Shown: positions 17,345-24,995 of the stretch, piece after piece
Layout of the letters: every line of letters starts with the position of its first letter
How positions within the stretch are numbered: the first letter of the stretch is position 1
Source of the DNA: Halorubrum salsamenti
GTDB taxonomy: Archaea > Halobacteriota > Halobacteria > Halobacteriales > Haloferacaceae
Assembly: GCF_007671685.1 (NCBI RefSeq)
Contig: NZ_VCNL01000004.1
Location: 62,001 to 126,000, forward strand
Length of the DNA stretch: 64,000 nt
Direction of reading: 5' to 3'
Translations under genes and position numbers: made by a program
The notes under the pieces: model-generated
Told to the model about the DNA's origin: nothing
Databases searched by the model: none
Seen by the model: the letters and a program-made list of their open reading frames with translations, nothing else

Positions 17345-17367
17345 TTACTGGAACGGGCTCCACCGAG
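17345..17367 (+). promoter_or_regulatory. Shared upstream motif B, copy 1 (before the ATP-grasp gene)
   Basis: This 23-bp stretch contains the near-palindrome tggaacgggctcca, and matches 19285-19307 closely, with the same ttac on its left and ccgag on its right. It lies 34 bp before the ATG at 17401, and this similarity of spacing to copy 2 (38 bp) argues for that start codon. It is probably an operator for a dimeric regulator. Confidence 0.7.
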
Positions 17368-17400
17368 AAGTTTAGTGATTTTATCGTGTCTCATGAGTCG

Positions 17401-18351
17401 ATGACATATCGGTCCTCGCCCAGAATTGGTCTCGTCACCGGTGAGACAGCTCCAAACTTGACCGAGGATGGTCAAGCATTACAAACGGAGTTAGGTAATC
17501 GCGGCTTCTCCGCGGAGTCAGTTCTCTGGACGGATTCGACAGTAGAGTGGGATAGCTTCGACGTAGTACTCGTCCGTTCCTGCTGGGAGTACCACTCCCA
17601 ACTGGATGCCTTCCAGAACTGGCTAGATCGTATCGAGAACGTGGATGTCGTACTGCTCAACTCGGCCGACACAATCCGATGGAATCACCACAAGTTCTAT
17701 CTCCGCGATCTCGAACAGAGAGGTGTCTCGATTCTCCCGACGACTTGGGTTGAACGGTCCACCGAAATCGATCTCAGAACTGTTCTAGAATACGACGACT
17801 GGCGAGAGGTCGTAGTAAAACCCGCTGTCGGCACCAGCTCGTCCGGAGTCTGGAGGACCTCTCACGACGAAGCCCGAAAGCACCAGCAGCGATTCGAGGA
17901 CATTATTTCGAGCAACGACGTTCTCATTCAGCAGTTCGCCCCCGAAATCGAGGACGGCGAACGGTCTCTCGTCTTCTTCGAAGGTAGTTTCAGCCATGCC
18001 ACCAGACAGCTCCCAGCTGCGGACGATTTCCGCGCTCACCCGAATTACGGCGGGAGCTCAGAACCGTACGAGCCGCCACGTGAAATCGTGGAACAGGCCG
18101 CGGCGGTCCTTGAGGCGGCGGGAAAGGAACTAGGAACCAGCCCGATCGATTTCACGTACGCCCGCGTAGATGGTATCGAACGTGGAGACGAGTTCTTGTT
18201 GATGGAGCTCGAACTCATCGAGCCATACCTGAATCTCGATGCCGGTGAAGACGCCGTCGCTGTATTTACAGATGCCATTGAAGCAGGTGTGGCCCGGCAC
18301 GCGACCGCCCCAGCTGAAAATCACCGTAGCTCTCCACGAACGGACGACTGA
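17401..18351 (+). CDS. ATP-grasp family ligase, glutathione-synthetase-like fold
   Basis: A 316-residue protein with the ATP-grasp pattern: a pre-ATP-grasp region (VVLVRSCWEYH), ATP-binding strands (EVVVKPAVGTSSSGVWR) with a Gly/Ser loop, an FAPEIEDGERSLVFF segment, and a metal-binding end (FLLMELELIEPYLNLDAG). Such enzymes join a carboxylate, activated as acyl phosphate, to an amine or thiol-bearing amino acid. The closest look is to small peptide or metabolite ligases (RimK/DcsG/GshB-like); the substrate is unknown. An upstream GTG at 17386 is an alternative start. The aldo/keto reductase gene follows after 39 bp. Confidence 0.8.
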   Translation: MTYRSSPRIGLVTGETAPNLTEDGQALQTELGNRGFSAESVLWTDSTVEWDSFDVVLVRSCWEYHSQLDAFQNWLDRIENVDVVLLNSADTIRWNHHKFYLRDLEQRGVSILPTTWVERSTEIDLRTVLEYDDWREVVVKPAVGTSSSGVWRTSHDEARKHQQRFEDIISSNDVLIQQFAPEIEDGERSLVFFEGSFSHATRQLPAADDFRAHPNYGGSSEPYEPPREIVEQAAAVLEAAGKELGTSPIDFTYARVDGIERGDEFLLMELELIEPYLNLDAGEDAVAVFTDAIEAGVARHATAPAENHRSSPRTDD

Positions 18352-18390
18352 TCACTCGGTCTCAAGACTGTACGCCATTCTACTGAGATA

Positions 18391-19191
18391 ATGACAGGAG
18401 ACGATATTCCTGATATCGGTATCGGAACGTACGATACTACTTCGGATGTCTGTACCACGAGCGTGGAAGCGGCCCTAAATATCGGCTACGGGCACGTCGA
18501 TACCGCCGAAATGTACGAGAACGAGTGTGCGGTCGGTGAGGCCTTAACCTCAGCAAGCGTCGGGCGTGACGACGTGTTCGTGGCGACGAAGGTTCATTCT
18601 CGTAATCTCGGGTACAACGACGTATTGGAACATGCCCGGGTGAGTTGCGACCGGCTTGGTGTTGACGCTCTTGACTTGCTGTACGTCCATTGGCCGATTC
18701 GTGCGTACGACCCTGAAGAGACTCTTTCGGCATTCGACGAGCTCTACGACTGTGGCGTGATTCGCCACATTGGGCTCTCGAATTTCACCCCTGAATTACT
18801 TGATGAGGCGCGCACATACCTTGACGCTCCGATTTTCGCTCACGAGGTCGAATGTCATCCCTTGCTACAACAGGAGGAACTGCGGGAGTACGCTCAAAAG
18901 CACGACCACTATCTCGTCGCATACTCTCCACTGGCAAAAGGGAAAGTGACTGAAGTCCCCGAATTGATCGATATCGCAGACAAATACGGGGCGACGGCAG
19001 CGCAGGTCAGCCTCGCATGGTTACTATCGAAGGAGAACGTCGTCGCCATTCCGAAGTCCACTTCGGAAACGCATATTCGAGAAAACTACGAGGCCCAGCA
19101 CCTGACGCTCGACGAAGACGACGTCGCACGGATCGACGCGATTGACAGGACAGCACGCCAAGTCGATTTCGACGGAGCTCCGTGGAACTGA
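18391..19191 (+). CDS. Aldo/keto reductase
   Basis: A 266-residue TIM-barrel NADPH-dependent reductase. The catalytic tetrad residues are in HVDTAEMYENE (Asp and Tyr), FVATKVHS (Lys) and LLYVHWPI (His). The cofactor-binding end is seen in VVAIPKSTSETHIREN. It reduces aldehydes or ketones to alcohols; the substrate is not predictable. It follows the ATP-grasp gene closely with no motif B of its own, so the two are probably one transcript. A second AKR gene is at 58687 on the minus strand. Confidence 0.9.
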   Translation: MTGDDIPDIGIGTYDTTSDVCTTSVEAALNIGYGHVDTAEMYENECAVGEALTSASVGRDDVFVATKVHSRNLGYNDVLEHARVSCDRLGVDALDLLYVHWPIRAYDPEETLSAFDELYDCGVIRHIGLSNFTPELLDEARTYLDAPIFAHEVECHPLLQQEELREYAQKHDHYLVAYSPLAKGKVTEVPELIDIADKYGATAAQVSLAWLLSKENVVAIPKSTSETHIRENYEAQHLTLDEDDVARIDAIDRTARQVDFDGAPWN

Positions 19192-19284
19192 AGGTCCACG
19201 GTTCGCTTCTCTGAACTCCACCACAGGAACCTACGGCAGTTTCCCGTTCGCTGACACTGCTAGGAGCGAATATTATAATATATT

Positions 19285-19307
19285 TTACTGGAATGGATTC
19301 CACCGAG
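19285..19307 (+). promoter_or_regulatory. Shared upstream motif B, copy 2 (before the FMN reductase/HxlR genes)
   Basis: The core tggaatggattcca is a perfect inverted repeat with a GG centre. Flanks match copy 1 at 17345-17367. An A+T-rich run (attataatatatttt) lies immediately to the left, a probable promoter. The gene start at 19345 is 38 bp downstream. Confidence 0.72.
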
Positions 19308-19344
19308 CGCTTAATTGGGTTTAGAGTGTGTAATTCGGTAGGGA

Positions 19345-19929
19345 ATGGACATTCACGATCCCAGACATATAGTCGCAGTATGTGGAAGTCAGCGCGACGG
19401 GAGTCGTACCCGTCACGCGCTCGAAGAAGCCCTGTTGGCAGCTGAGTCAAAAGGTGCCACAACCGAACTCGTGGACCTCAGCACATTAGACCTGCCAGTC
19501 TTCGACCCAGATCAGAGCGATGCGGGGGATGCGAGAGAACTCCGCCAAGTCGTGAGAAGTGCTGACGCCGTGTTGCTGGGCTCTCCAGTATACCACGGGT
19601 CGTACTCGTCAGTACTGAAAACCGCGCTCGATTACTGTGGGTTCGACGAGTTTGAGGAAACGACAGTGGGTCTACTGGTCGTCGCCGGCGGAGGCTTCCC
19701 GACGCCCGCGCTAGAGCACCTTCGGTCGGTTGCCCGCACGCTCAACGCCTGGGTACTTCCTCACCAGGTCGCCATCCCAAATGCGCACAGTACCTTCGAA
19801 GCCGGAGAGTTAACCGATGAAGCGCTAGTTGACCGAGTTGAGGCCCTTGGAGTTGACCTCGTTGATTACGCAGGCGTCGAATCGTACCCCGAGAACACAA
19901 CTGCCTGTACTGCCCCCACGGCCGATTAA
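19345..19929 (+). CDS. NAD(P)H-dependent FMN reductase-like flavoprotein
   Basis: The 194-residue protein has the flavodoxin-like fold of the NADPH-dependent FMN/azo/quinone reductase family: AVCGSQRDGSRTRHAL as phosphate-binding loop and LLGSPVYHGSYSSVLKTALDY as the isoalloxazine-binding GSPxYxGSxS signature. It reduces FMN, quinones or similar acceptors. The HxlR regulator gene begins 2 bp after its stop, so they are co-transcribed. It shares motif B with the ATP-grasp gene. Confidence 0.87.
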   Translation: MDIHDPRHIVAVCGSQRDGSRTRHALEEALLAAESKGATTELVDLSTLDLPVFDPDQSDAGDARELRQVVRSADAVLLGSPVYHGSYSSVLKTALDYCGFDEFEETTVGLLVVAGGGFPTPALEHLRSVARTLNAWVLPHQVAIPNAHSTFEAGELTDEALVDRVEALGVDLVDYAGVESYPENTTACTAPTAD

Positions 19930-19931
19930 CA

Positions 19932-20315
19932 ATGTCTGCTGAAACTGAATCCCGACAGAACGAAATCGAGAAACAGAACGCATCGGCATGCCCAGTCATC
20001 CAAGCCATCGACCAGATCGGGACTCCCTGGCGAATGAACATCATCTACGCCCTCAGAGAGGGTGAGAAACGGTTCAACGAACTCAAGCGATCGACCGGAG
20101 CACGCTCGAAGACCCTCTCCGATGCGCTCGACGAACTGGTGGACAACGACATCGTCACCCGACGAATGGAGGAAGACGCCCCGGTCGCGGTCTACTACGG
20201 TCTCACTACAAAGGGAGAGGACCTCCTTGACGTGTTAGCGGAGCTGGATGAATGGGCCAAAGATTGGGGCGAAGTAGCCCCTGAAGGGCCGAAAAACCGT
20301 CTCCACGAGACCTGA
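19932..20315 (+). CDS. HxlR-family winged-helix regulator
   Basis: A 127-residue protein with the HxlR core: a Cys in ASACPVIQAIDQIGTPW, then RMNIIYALREGEKRFNELKR, ARSKTLSDALDELVDNDIV as the DNA-reading helix and AVYYGLTTKGEDLLDVL as wing and dimer helix. HxlR proteins sense aldehydes, quinones or oxidants, often via the N-terminal Cys seen here. They bind as dimers to inverted repeats, which makes motif B a natural target, including autoregulation of its own operon. That pairing is inference. Confidence 0.88.
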   Translation: MSAETESRQNEIEKQNASACPVIQAIDQIGTPWRMNIIYALREGEKRFNELKRSTGARSKTLSDALDELVDNDIVTRRMEEDAPVAVYYGLTTKGEDLLDVLAELDEWAKDWGEVAPEGPKNRLHET

Positions 20316-20330
20316 AATAGATTTATCACG

Positions 20331-20525
20331 ATGACACAAAACCAACTATTGGGGGTTCAACACTACCTCAGCAGGAGCGATCCGGACGTTTCGCTATCGG
20401 GTAGCGGAATGTTCCAATCGATTCGACTGATAGCACGACTCCACTCTATCGGAACCGCTGTCAGAGATCGTATTCCGCAACAGAACAGCCCCGAATCCTT
20501 GGTGGAGCGCTGTTACTCTCGATGA
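20331..20525 (+). CDS. Small ORF before the cupin gene, doubtful
   Basis: A 64-codon frame whose TGA overlaps the ATG of the cupin gene (ATGA arrangement). The product is Ser/Arg-rich, less acidic than true neighbours and without any motif. The overlap suggests translational coupling if it is real; otherwise it is upstream untranslated DNA. Confidence 0.3.
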   Translation: MTQNQLLGVQHYLSRSDPDVSLSGSGMFQSIRLIARLHSIGTAVRDRIPQQNSPESLVERCYSR

Positions 20526-21217
20526 CGATCACAACTGGCCGACCGCTTGGCAAGGACGGTGAACCGGCTGACGCCCCCGCATTAGAATTGGATGCTGACG
20601 GTCCCGCGACACGATTACTTCGAGAGTCCCCGTATCCATTAGCGTCCAGCCCTGCTGCAGAGCTTTGGTCCGTAATTACGCAATATCCCGAGCGAGATGG
20701 ATCCTCAGATCCCGCGATGGTCGTCTGGGCCAGTCCCGACAGTATGGAACTGCCGCCGCATGTTCACCCCTATGATTCTGAGTACTTCCGCACACTACGT
20801 GGAGAAGTGACGCTAGTCGTAGACGATGAGCGCCACCATCTCAGTCCGGGCGAGGACATCACTATAGATCCTGGTCAATCACACTTCTTCCGAAACAACA
20901 CGGACGACTACGTCGCCTTTTACACAGAAACACCTTCGATTCGTCCAATTGAGGTACAGTTCACTTTCTTCGGAATGGATCACGATGGCGTTTTTTCACG
21001 TGATGATTCGTATTCTGAGCCAGATCTCTTCCAAGGACTTCTGATGTCCGAATATCTCCACGAGAGAACACGAATTACTTCGATTCCGTTCCCAGTTCAG
21101 CGAATTCTTTGGGCCACCTTCGGTCGGTTCGCCAAAAGTACTGGGCGAGAAGCAGTCGATACGGCGTATCTGAACAACGAATTTTGGGAAGAGACCGTTG
21201 AACAACCAGAGTTCTAA
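20522..21217 (+). CDS. Cupin-domain protein
   Basis: A 231-residue protein with one cupin barrel at about residues 80-145: PHVHPYDSEYFRTLRGEVTLVV provides the first metal motif (two His and a Glu) and PGQSHFFRNNTD the second. The remaining C-terminal half is helical and not recognised. Cupins of this type are dioxygenases, isomerases or ligand sensors. It lies between the regulator genes and an acyl-CoA dehydrogenase, all on the plus strand, but an 88-bp gap separates it from the latter. Confidence 0.75.
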   Translation: MTITTGRPLGKDGEPADAPALELDADGPATRLLRESPYPLASSPAAELWSVITQYPERDGSSDPAMVVWASPDSMELPPHVHPYDSEYFRTLRGEVTLVVDDERHHLSPGEDITIDPGQSHFFRNNTDDYVAFYTETPSIRPIEVQFTFFGMDHDGVFSRDDSYSEPDLFQGLLMSEYLHERTRITSIPFPVQRILWATFGRFAKSTGREAVDTAYLNNEFWEETVEQPEF

Positions 21218-21305
21218 AACTCATAAAATGACTTCCCGAAGCACCACCCATGTCAAATATGTGGAACTATCGTGGTATTACGATTGAGATAGGTGATTCA
21301 TTCCA

Positions 21306-22472
21306 GTGAAATTCCAACTTACCGAAGATCAACAGCGACTCCGCGATGAAGTCCGTCAGTACGCACAGGACGAAATCAGACCGCAGGCAACCGAACTGGA
21401 CCAAGCTGAGGAACATCCGACAGAGATCCTCAATGAGCTCGGCGAGCGTGGATACACGGGGATCACCATCCCAGAAACATACGGTGGAATGGGTGAAGGG
21501 ATGGTAGAACTCGCGCTTATGACCGAGGAACTCGCTGCGGCACTCATGCCTGTTGCAGGTGCAGTGGCATTACATCTCGGCGTGGCGGAGGTCATCCAGC
21601 GGTTTGGAACCGACGAACAGCGTGATACGTACTTGCCGTCGATGGCCTCCTACGACACCGTCGGTGTCCTCGGAATGAGTGAGCAGAACGCCGGGAGTAA
21701 CAAATTGGAAATGGAGACGACCGCCAAGCGGAAAGGCGACGAGTGGGTTCTGAACGGACACAAGCAGTGGCTCACCAACTTTCAGGATGGCGATTACGTC
21801 CTCACGTACGCGAAAACCGGCCCAGAGGGTGAACGTCCCCACAATATCTCCGCGTTCCTTGTCTCAACCGATAGGTTCGACGTGGAGAAGGTCTGGGATA
21901 CGCTTGGCTCTCAAACGGTGAAATCACCGAGAGGTGCCCTCAAAGATGTTCATGTTCCGGATCGACAGAGGATCGGAGAGGTGGGAGAGGCATACGTCCA
22001 GCGCGGGCAGCTCCAGACGGGAGTGAACGTGCCCGCTCGCGGCGTCGGAATCGCGCGCGCCGCACTCGATGACACGGTCGCGTACACCAGTCAACGAAAG
22101 CAGTTCGACCACTCCATCGGTGACTTTCAGGGTGTTAAGTGGAAGGTTGGCGAGATGGCACAGCGGGTAGATACCGCACGACTGCTGACGCTGCGTGCAG
22201 CGGATTGTGCTGACCGGGGTCACGACACGACCCGAGAGTTCAGCATGGCAAAGGTGTTTGCGACACAGGCAGCCGTAGACAACGCAAACGAAGCAATGCA
22301 ACTTCACGGCGGCATCGGCTACACGACGGAAACACACGTGGAGCGGTATCTCCGAGACGCGCGACTGCTGACGATTGCTGGCGGACCCAACGAAGGACAC
22401 AAGGACACTGTCGCTGCGGCTGTGTACGACGATCATCCAACGTGGGACTCGAACCATGACCGAGACATTTGA
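21306..22472 (+). CDS. Acyl-CoA dehydrogenase
   Basis: A full-length 388-residue FAD enzyme. Signatures: LGMSEQNAGSNKLEMETTAK for the FAD/substrate-binding beta domain and MQLHGGIGYTTETHVERYLRDARL near the C-terminus. It introduces an alpha,beta double bond into an acyl-CoA, passing electrons to ETF. The GTG start at 21306 gives the usual N-terminus FQLTEDQQRLRDEV. Its end overlaps the start of the PLP enzyme gene by 17 bp, so the two are coupled; the pairing of acyl-CoA oxidation with sulfur amino acid breakdown is suggestive of Met or homocysteine catabolism. Confidence 0.9.
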   Translation: MKFQLTEDQQRLRDEVRQYAQDEIRPQATELDQAEEHPTEILNELGERGYTGITIPETYGGMGEGMVELALMTEELAAALMPVAGAVALHLGVAEVIQRFGTDEQRDTYLPSMASYDTVGVLGMSEQNAGSNKLEMETTAKRKGDEWVLNGHKQWLTNFQDGDYVLTYAKTGPEGERPHNISAFLVSTDRFDVEKVWDTLGSQTVKSPRGALKDVHVPDRQRIGEVGEAYVQRGQLQTGVNVPARGVGIARAALDDTVAYTSQRKQFDHSIGDFQGVKWKVGEMAQRVDTARLLTLRAADCADRGHDTTREFSMAKVFATQAAVDNANEAMQLHGGIGYTTETHVERYLRDARLLTIAGGPNEGHKDTVAAAVYDDHPTWDSNHDRDI

Positions 22473-23631
22473 GTTCGCAACTGAAGCGGTTCATCGCGGT
22501 GAAACGGGTGGTGAACAGCAGTATCTCTCGGGGGACGTCGTTTCACCGATTCACTTGGCTACACACCACGAAATGGAGGCTCCTGGGGAGCCGAAAAACG
22601 GATACAAGTATGCCCGGTTCGGAAATCCGACCCGGGACGCATTGGAATCGCGGCTCGCTCACCTCACGGGTGGATCAGAAGCTATTGCGTTCAATTCCGG
22701 GACGGCAGCGATAACGACGACCGCCCTCGCGCTCTGTGACCCGGGCGATCACCTCATAGCGTTCGACGGTGTGTATGGTGGCACGAGGTTGCTTCTTGAT
22801 GACTTATTCGGGGACGTGTTGGGCGTCGAAGTGGAGTACGTGGACGCAAGAAGCCCTGAAACCGTCAAGGAGCACATCAAATCAGATACGGCCCTCTTCT
22901 GGATGGAGTCTCCTACGAATCCGCTGCTGAAGATATGTGATATCGCTGAACTGGCCGACGTCGCTGATGCGCACGAAATCCCGCTATGCGTGGATAACAC
23001 GTTTGCGACGCCGTATTTACAACAACCACTGGAATTGGGTGCCGACGTGGTCGTTCATAGTACGACAAAATACCTAAACGGTCACAGTGACTCGACAGGC
23101 GGTGCCGTCGCCACGGATGATCCGGAGATAGCAGACAGGGTTTCGACGCTACAAGAATACGTCTTCGGGAACACATTATCGCCATTCGACGCTTACCTCG
23201 TGCTACGAGGGGCGAAGACGCTCCCACTGAGGATGGAGCAACACGAAGCGAACGCTCAGACGATCGCGGAGTTCCTCGCTGACCATCCCAAGATACGGGA
23301 AGTTCACTATCCGGGACTCGAATCGCATCCTCAACACAACCTCGCTAGACAACAAATGGACGGATTCGGGGGAATTGTTTCGTTCGAATTGGAAGCTTCG
23401 GAAGCCGAAACTAGGGCCTTCATCGAGGGATTAGACGTATTCACCGTAGCTGTGAGCCTTGGCGGAGTCGAATCCCTCGTTGACCATCCATGGACGATGT
23501 CTGCATCATTTATTTCTCCAGAAGAACGTCGTGCTGCGGGAGTCTCCGACTCGTTAGTCAGAATGCCAGTAGGTATTGAGGATAGTACTGATTTAATTCA
23601 GGATATTAAACAATCAATCTCTCTGTTGTAA
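22456..23631 (+). CDS. Cys/Met-metabolism PLP-dependent enzyme (cystathionine gamma-synthase/lyase or methionine gamma-lyase)
   Basis: A 391-residue fold-type I PLP enzyme. The Schiff-base lysine is in VVVHSTTKYLNGHSDSTGG; YARFGNPTR binds PLP phosphate across the dimer; IAFNSGTAAITT and VDNTFATPYLQQP are further cofactor contacts. Members carry out trans-sulfuration or C-S bond cleavage; which reaction applies cannot be decided by eye. The ATG at 22456 is chosen because it gives the expected N-terminus FATEAVHRGE; the longer frame from 22375 lies entirely in the acyl-CoA dehydrogenase gene. Confidence 0.88.
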   Translation: MTETFEFATEAVHRGETGGEQQYLSGDVVSPIHLATHHEMEAPGEPKNGYKYARFGNPTRDALESRLAHLTGGSEAIAFNSGTAAITTTALALCDPGDHLIAFDGVYGGTRLLLDDLFGDVLGVEVEYVDARSPETVKEHIKSDTALFWMESPTNPLLKICDIAELADVADAHEIPLCVDNTFATPYLQQPLELGADVVVHSTTKYLNGHSDSTGGAVATDDPEIADRVSTLQEYVFGNTLSPFDAYLVLRGAKTLPLRMEQHEANAQTIAEFLADHPKIREVHYPGLESHPQHNLARQQMDGFGGIVSFELEASEAETRAFIEGLDVFTVAVSLGGVESLVDHPWTMSASFISPEERRAAGVSDSLVRMPVGIEDSTDLIQDIKQSISLL

Positions 23632-23700
23632 TGGAATCCTACTGGATGGAAATAGCGATATTGGAAAAATTTGATTGTTTTCCCACGCGTTGTGTGAGGT

Positions 23701-23958
23701 ATGACGACTGAGACTGATGATCGAGGGAGGATTTACCTCTCGAAGGATCTCCGGGATCGTCACGGCGAGCGGTTCCGCGTGGTTGATCTGCCGAGTCGGA
23801 GCGTGCTCGTTCCCGTTGATGACGACCCGCTTCAGGCGGTCCGTGAGAGCGTGGGCCCAGCGTTCGAGGGGAAGGATATTGATGAGTTTCGTGAAGACGC
23901 GCGGGCGGCGAACGCGGAGGAGGCCCGCCGAGAAACCGTGGAGAAGTCTGACATGTGA
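23701..23958 (+). CDS. vapB: AbrB/VapB-type antitoxin
   Basis: An 85-residue protein starting with an AbrB-like swapped-hairpin domain (TDDRGRIYLSKDLRDRHGERFRVVDL) that binds operator DNA, followed by an acidic helical tail (IDEFREDARAANAEEARRE) that would wrap the toxin. Its stop codon overlaps the toxin start (GTG at 23955). This gene order and overlap are standard for VapBC pairs and imply self-repression by the complex. Confidence 0.82.
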   Translation: MTTETDDRGRIYLSKDLRDRHGERFRVVDLPSRSVLVPVDDDPLQAVRESVGPAFEGKDIDEFREDARAANAEEARRETVEKSDM

Positions 23959-24356
23959 CGGCGACGTACGTTGAAACCGATTTTCTCTTCGCCGTGGCGA
24001 AACCCGACGACTGGCTGAGCGAGGAAGTTGAGGCGGTCCTCGCCGAGGAACCCGTCGAAACGTCGCTGCTCGCGTATGCGGAGTTTCTCGTCGCCACGTA
24101 CACGGAATACGACGAGTCCGAGTTTGAGGTGACACCGCTCGTTGCGAACATGCTTGATTTGGTTCCGCTGCCGTCACCGGAAGAAGAGGAACTGCTGCTC
24201 GCGGCGGCAACGTATCTCGATGACCACGATCTCACGCCGTTCGACGCGCTTCACGCGGCACACGCCGCGACGCGCCACGGCGGCGCGCTCATCGGCTCCG
24301 ACCGTGCGTACGACCGACTGTCTGATCTTGACTGTCGGCCGCTCACTCCCGACTAA
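23955..24356 (+). CDS. vapC: PIN-domain toxin (VapC type)
   Basis: A 133-residue PIN nuclease. Acidic active-site residues are apparent in VETDFLFAVAKPDDW (first Asp), SLLAYAEFLV (Glu), FDALHAAHAA (Asp) and IGSDRAYDRL (last Asp). These bind Mg2+/Mn2+ for RNA cleavage, usually of tRNA or rRNA. Translation starts with GTG inside the antitoxin stop. It opens the conflict-gene island. Confidence 0.85.
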   Translation: MTATYVETDFLFAVAKPDDWLSEEVEAVLAEEPVETSLLAYAEFLVATYTEYDESEFEVTPLVANMLDLVPLPSPEEEELLLAAATYLDDHDLTPFDALHAAHAATRHGGALIGSDRAYDRLSDLDCRPLTPD

Positions 24357-24535
24357 CATGCTTTCGACGGCGCGGATCGCGGCGTGCTTGTACCAGTTGG
24401 TGTTGTACGACTGGAGGTGTCCGAGCGGGAGCGGGACGTGGGTGATGCCGCGGCTGTCAGCGTCGGCGACGAAGTAGTGGACGACTTGCCTTGTGGTGAA
24501 GACTGGTAGCGGGGTGTTGTGTATCGGGTGCGAAC
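24357..24535 (-). pseudogene. Possible gene fragment, family not recognised
   Basis: On the minus strand the stretch reads as convincing protein (PLPVFTTRQVVHYFVADAD, then THVPLPLGHLQSYNTNWYKH) but has no proper start or natural end. It abuts the VapC stop codon and continues into unrelated sequence, so it looks like a piece of a larger gene cut at both ends. I do not know the parent family. Confidence 0.35.
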
Positions 24536-24598
24536 AATCTCTCAGATATGCTACGTATTGCACAAGCTATACCCGGGTTTGCTACGCAGCGGTATTAC

Positions 24599-24928
24599 AT
24601 GACGACACTTCGGAGCCGATTGTCGCAGCTCACCGAGCCTGACGCCGAAGCGGCTGAACAGACGCGTGACGCGCTGCTTTCTGAACTCGATGTTCCGACG
24701 GACTGGACAGTGGCTGAAACGGACGTCGAAATCGCGCAGGACGGAACGGGAGACTGGTTTCTCGTGGCGTTCGAGCACCGGTCGGATCGGGAGAAGCGAG
24801 CGTCCGTCTTTCTGCTTGCGGACTCGCACGGGTTACAGGTCTACGTCGAATCTGCTGATACCGATCACTGGAGCGACCCGACGCGAGACGCCATGGAGAT
24901 CTCGGAGACACTTCGCGGCCACGCGTGA
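24599..24928 (+). CDS. Hypothetical protein, 109 aa
   Basis: A small soluble acidic protein (MTTLRSRLSQLTEPDAEAAE...). It has a helical N-terminus followed by beta strands (GDWFLVAFEHRSD, RASVFLLADSHGLQVYV). The ATG at 24599 is preferred to the one at 24548, which adds a non-acidic leader. No motif is recognised. It lies alone between the toxin pair and the convergent CBS-HEPN gene. Confidence 0.5.
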   Translation: MTTLRSRLSQLTEPDAEAAEQTRDALLSELDVPTDWTVAETDVEIAQDGTGDWFLVAFEHRSDREKRASVFLLADSHGLQVYVESADTDHWSDPTRDAMEISETLRGHA

Positions 24929-24995
24929 TCGACGTCGGTCTCACGGGTGAACGCGCTTTCCGGTGCGGTCATTCCTTAGATCACTTCTGATCCCG

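Noticed and set aside
20311-20330. A third copy of motif A (cctgaaatagattta) before the small ORF at 20331
   Set aside because: Only about ten bases match, part of it is the end of the HxlR gene, and the left half (aaacctg) is missing.
24174-24563. The full 129-codon minus-strand frame as an intact gene
   Set aside because: Its second half is antisense to the vapC gene. Only the part at 24357-24535 looks like real protein, hence a fragment.
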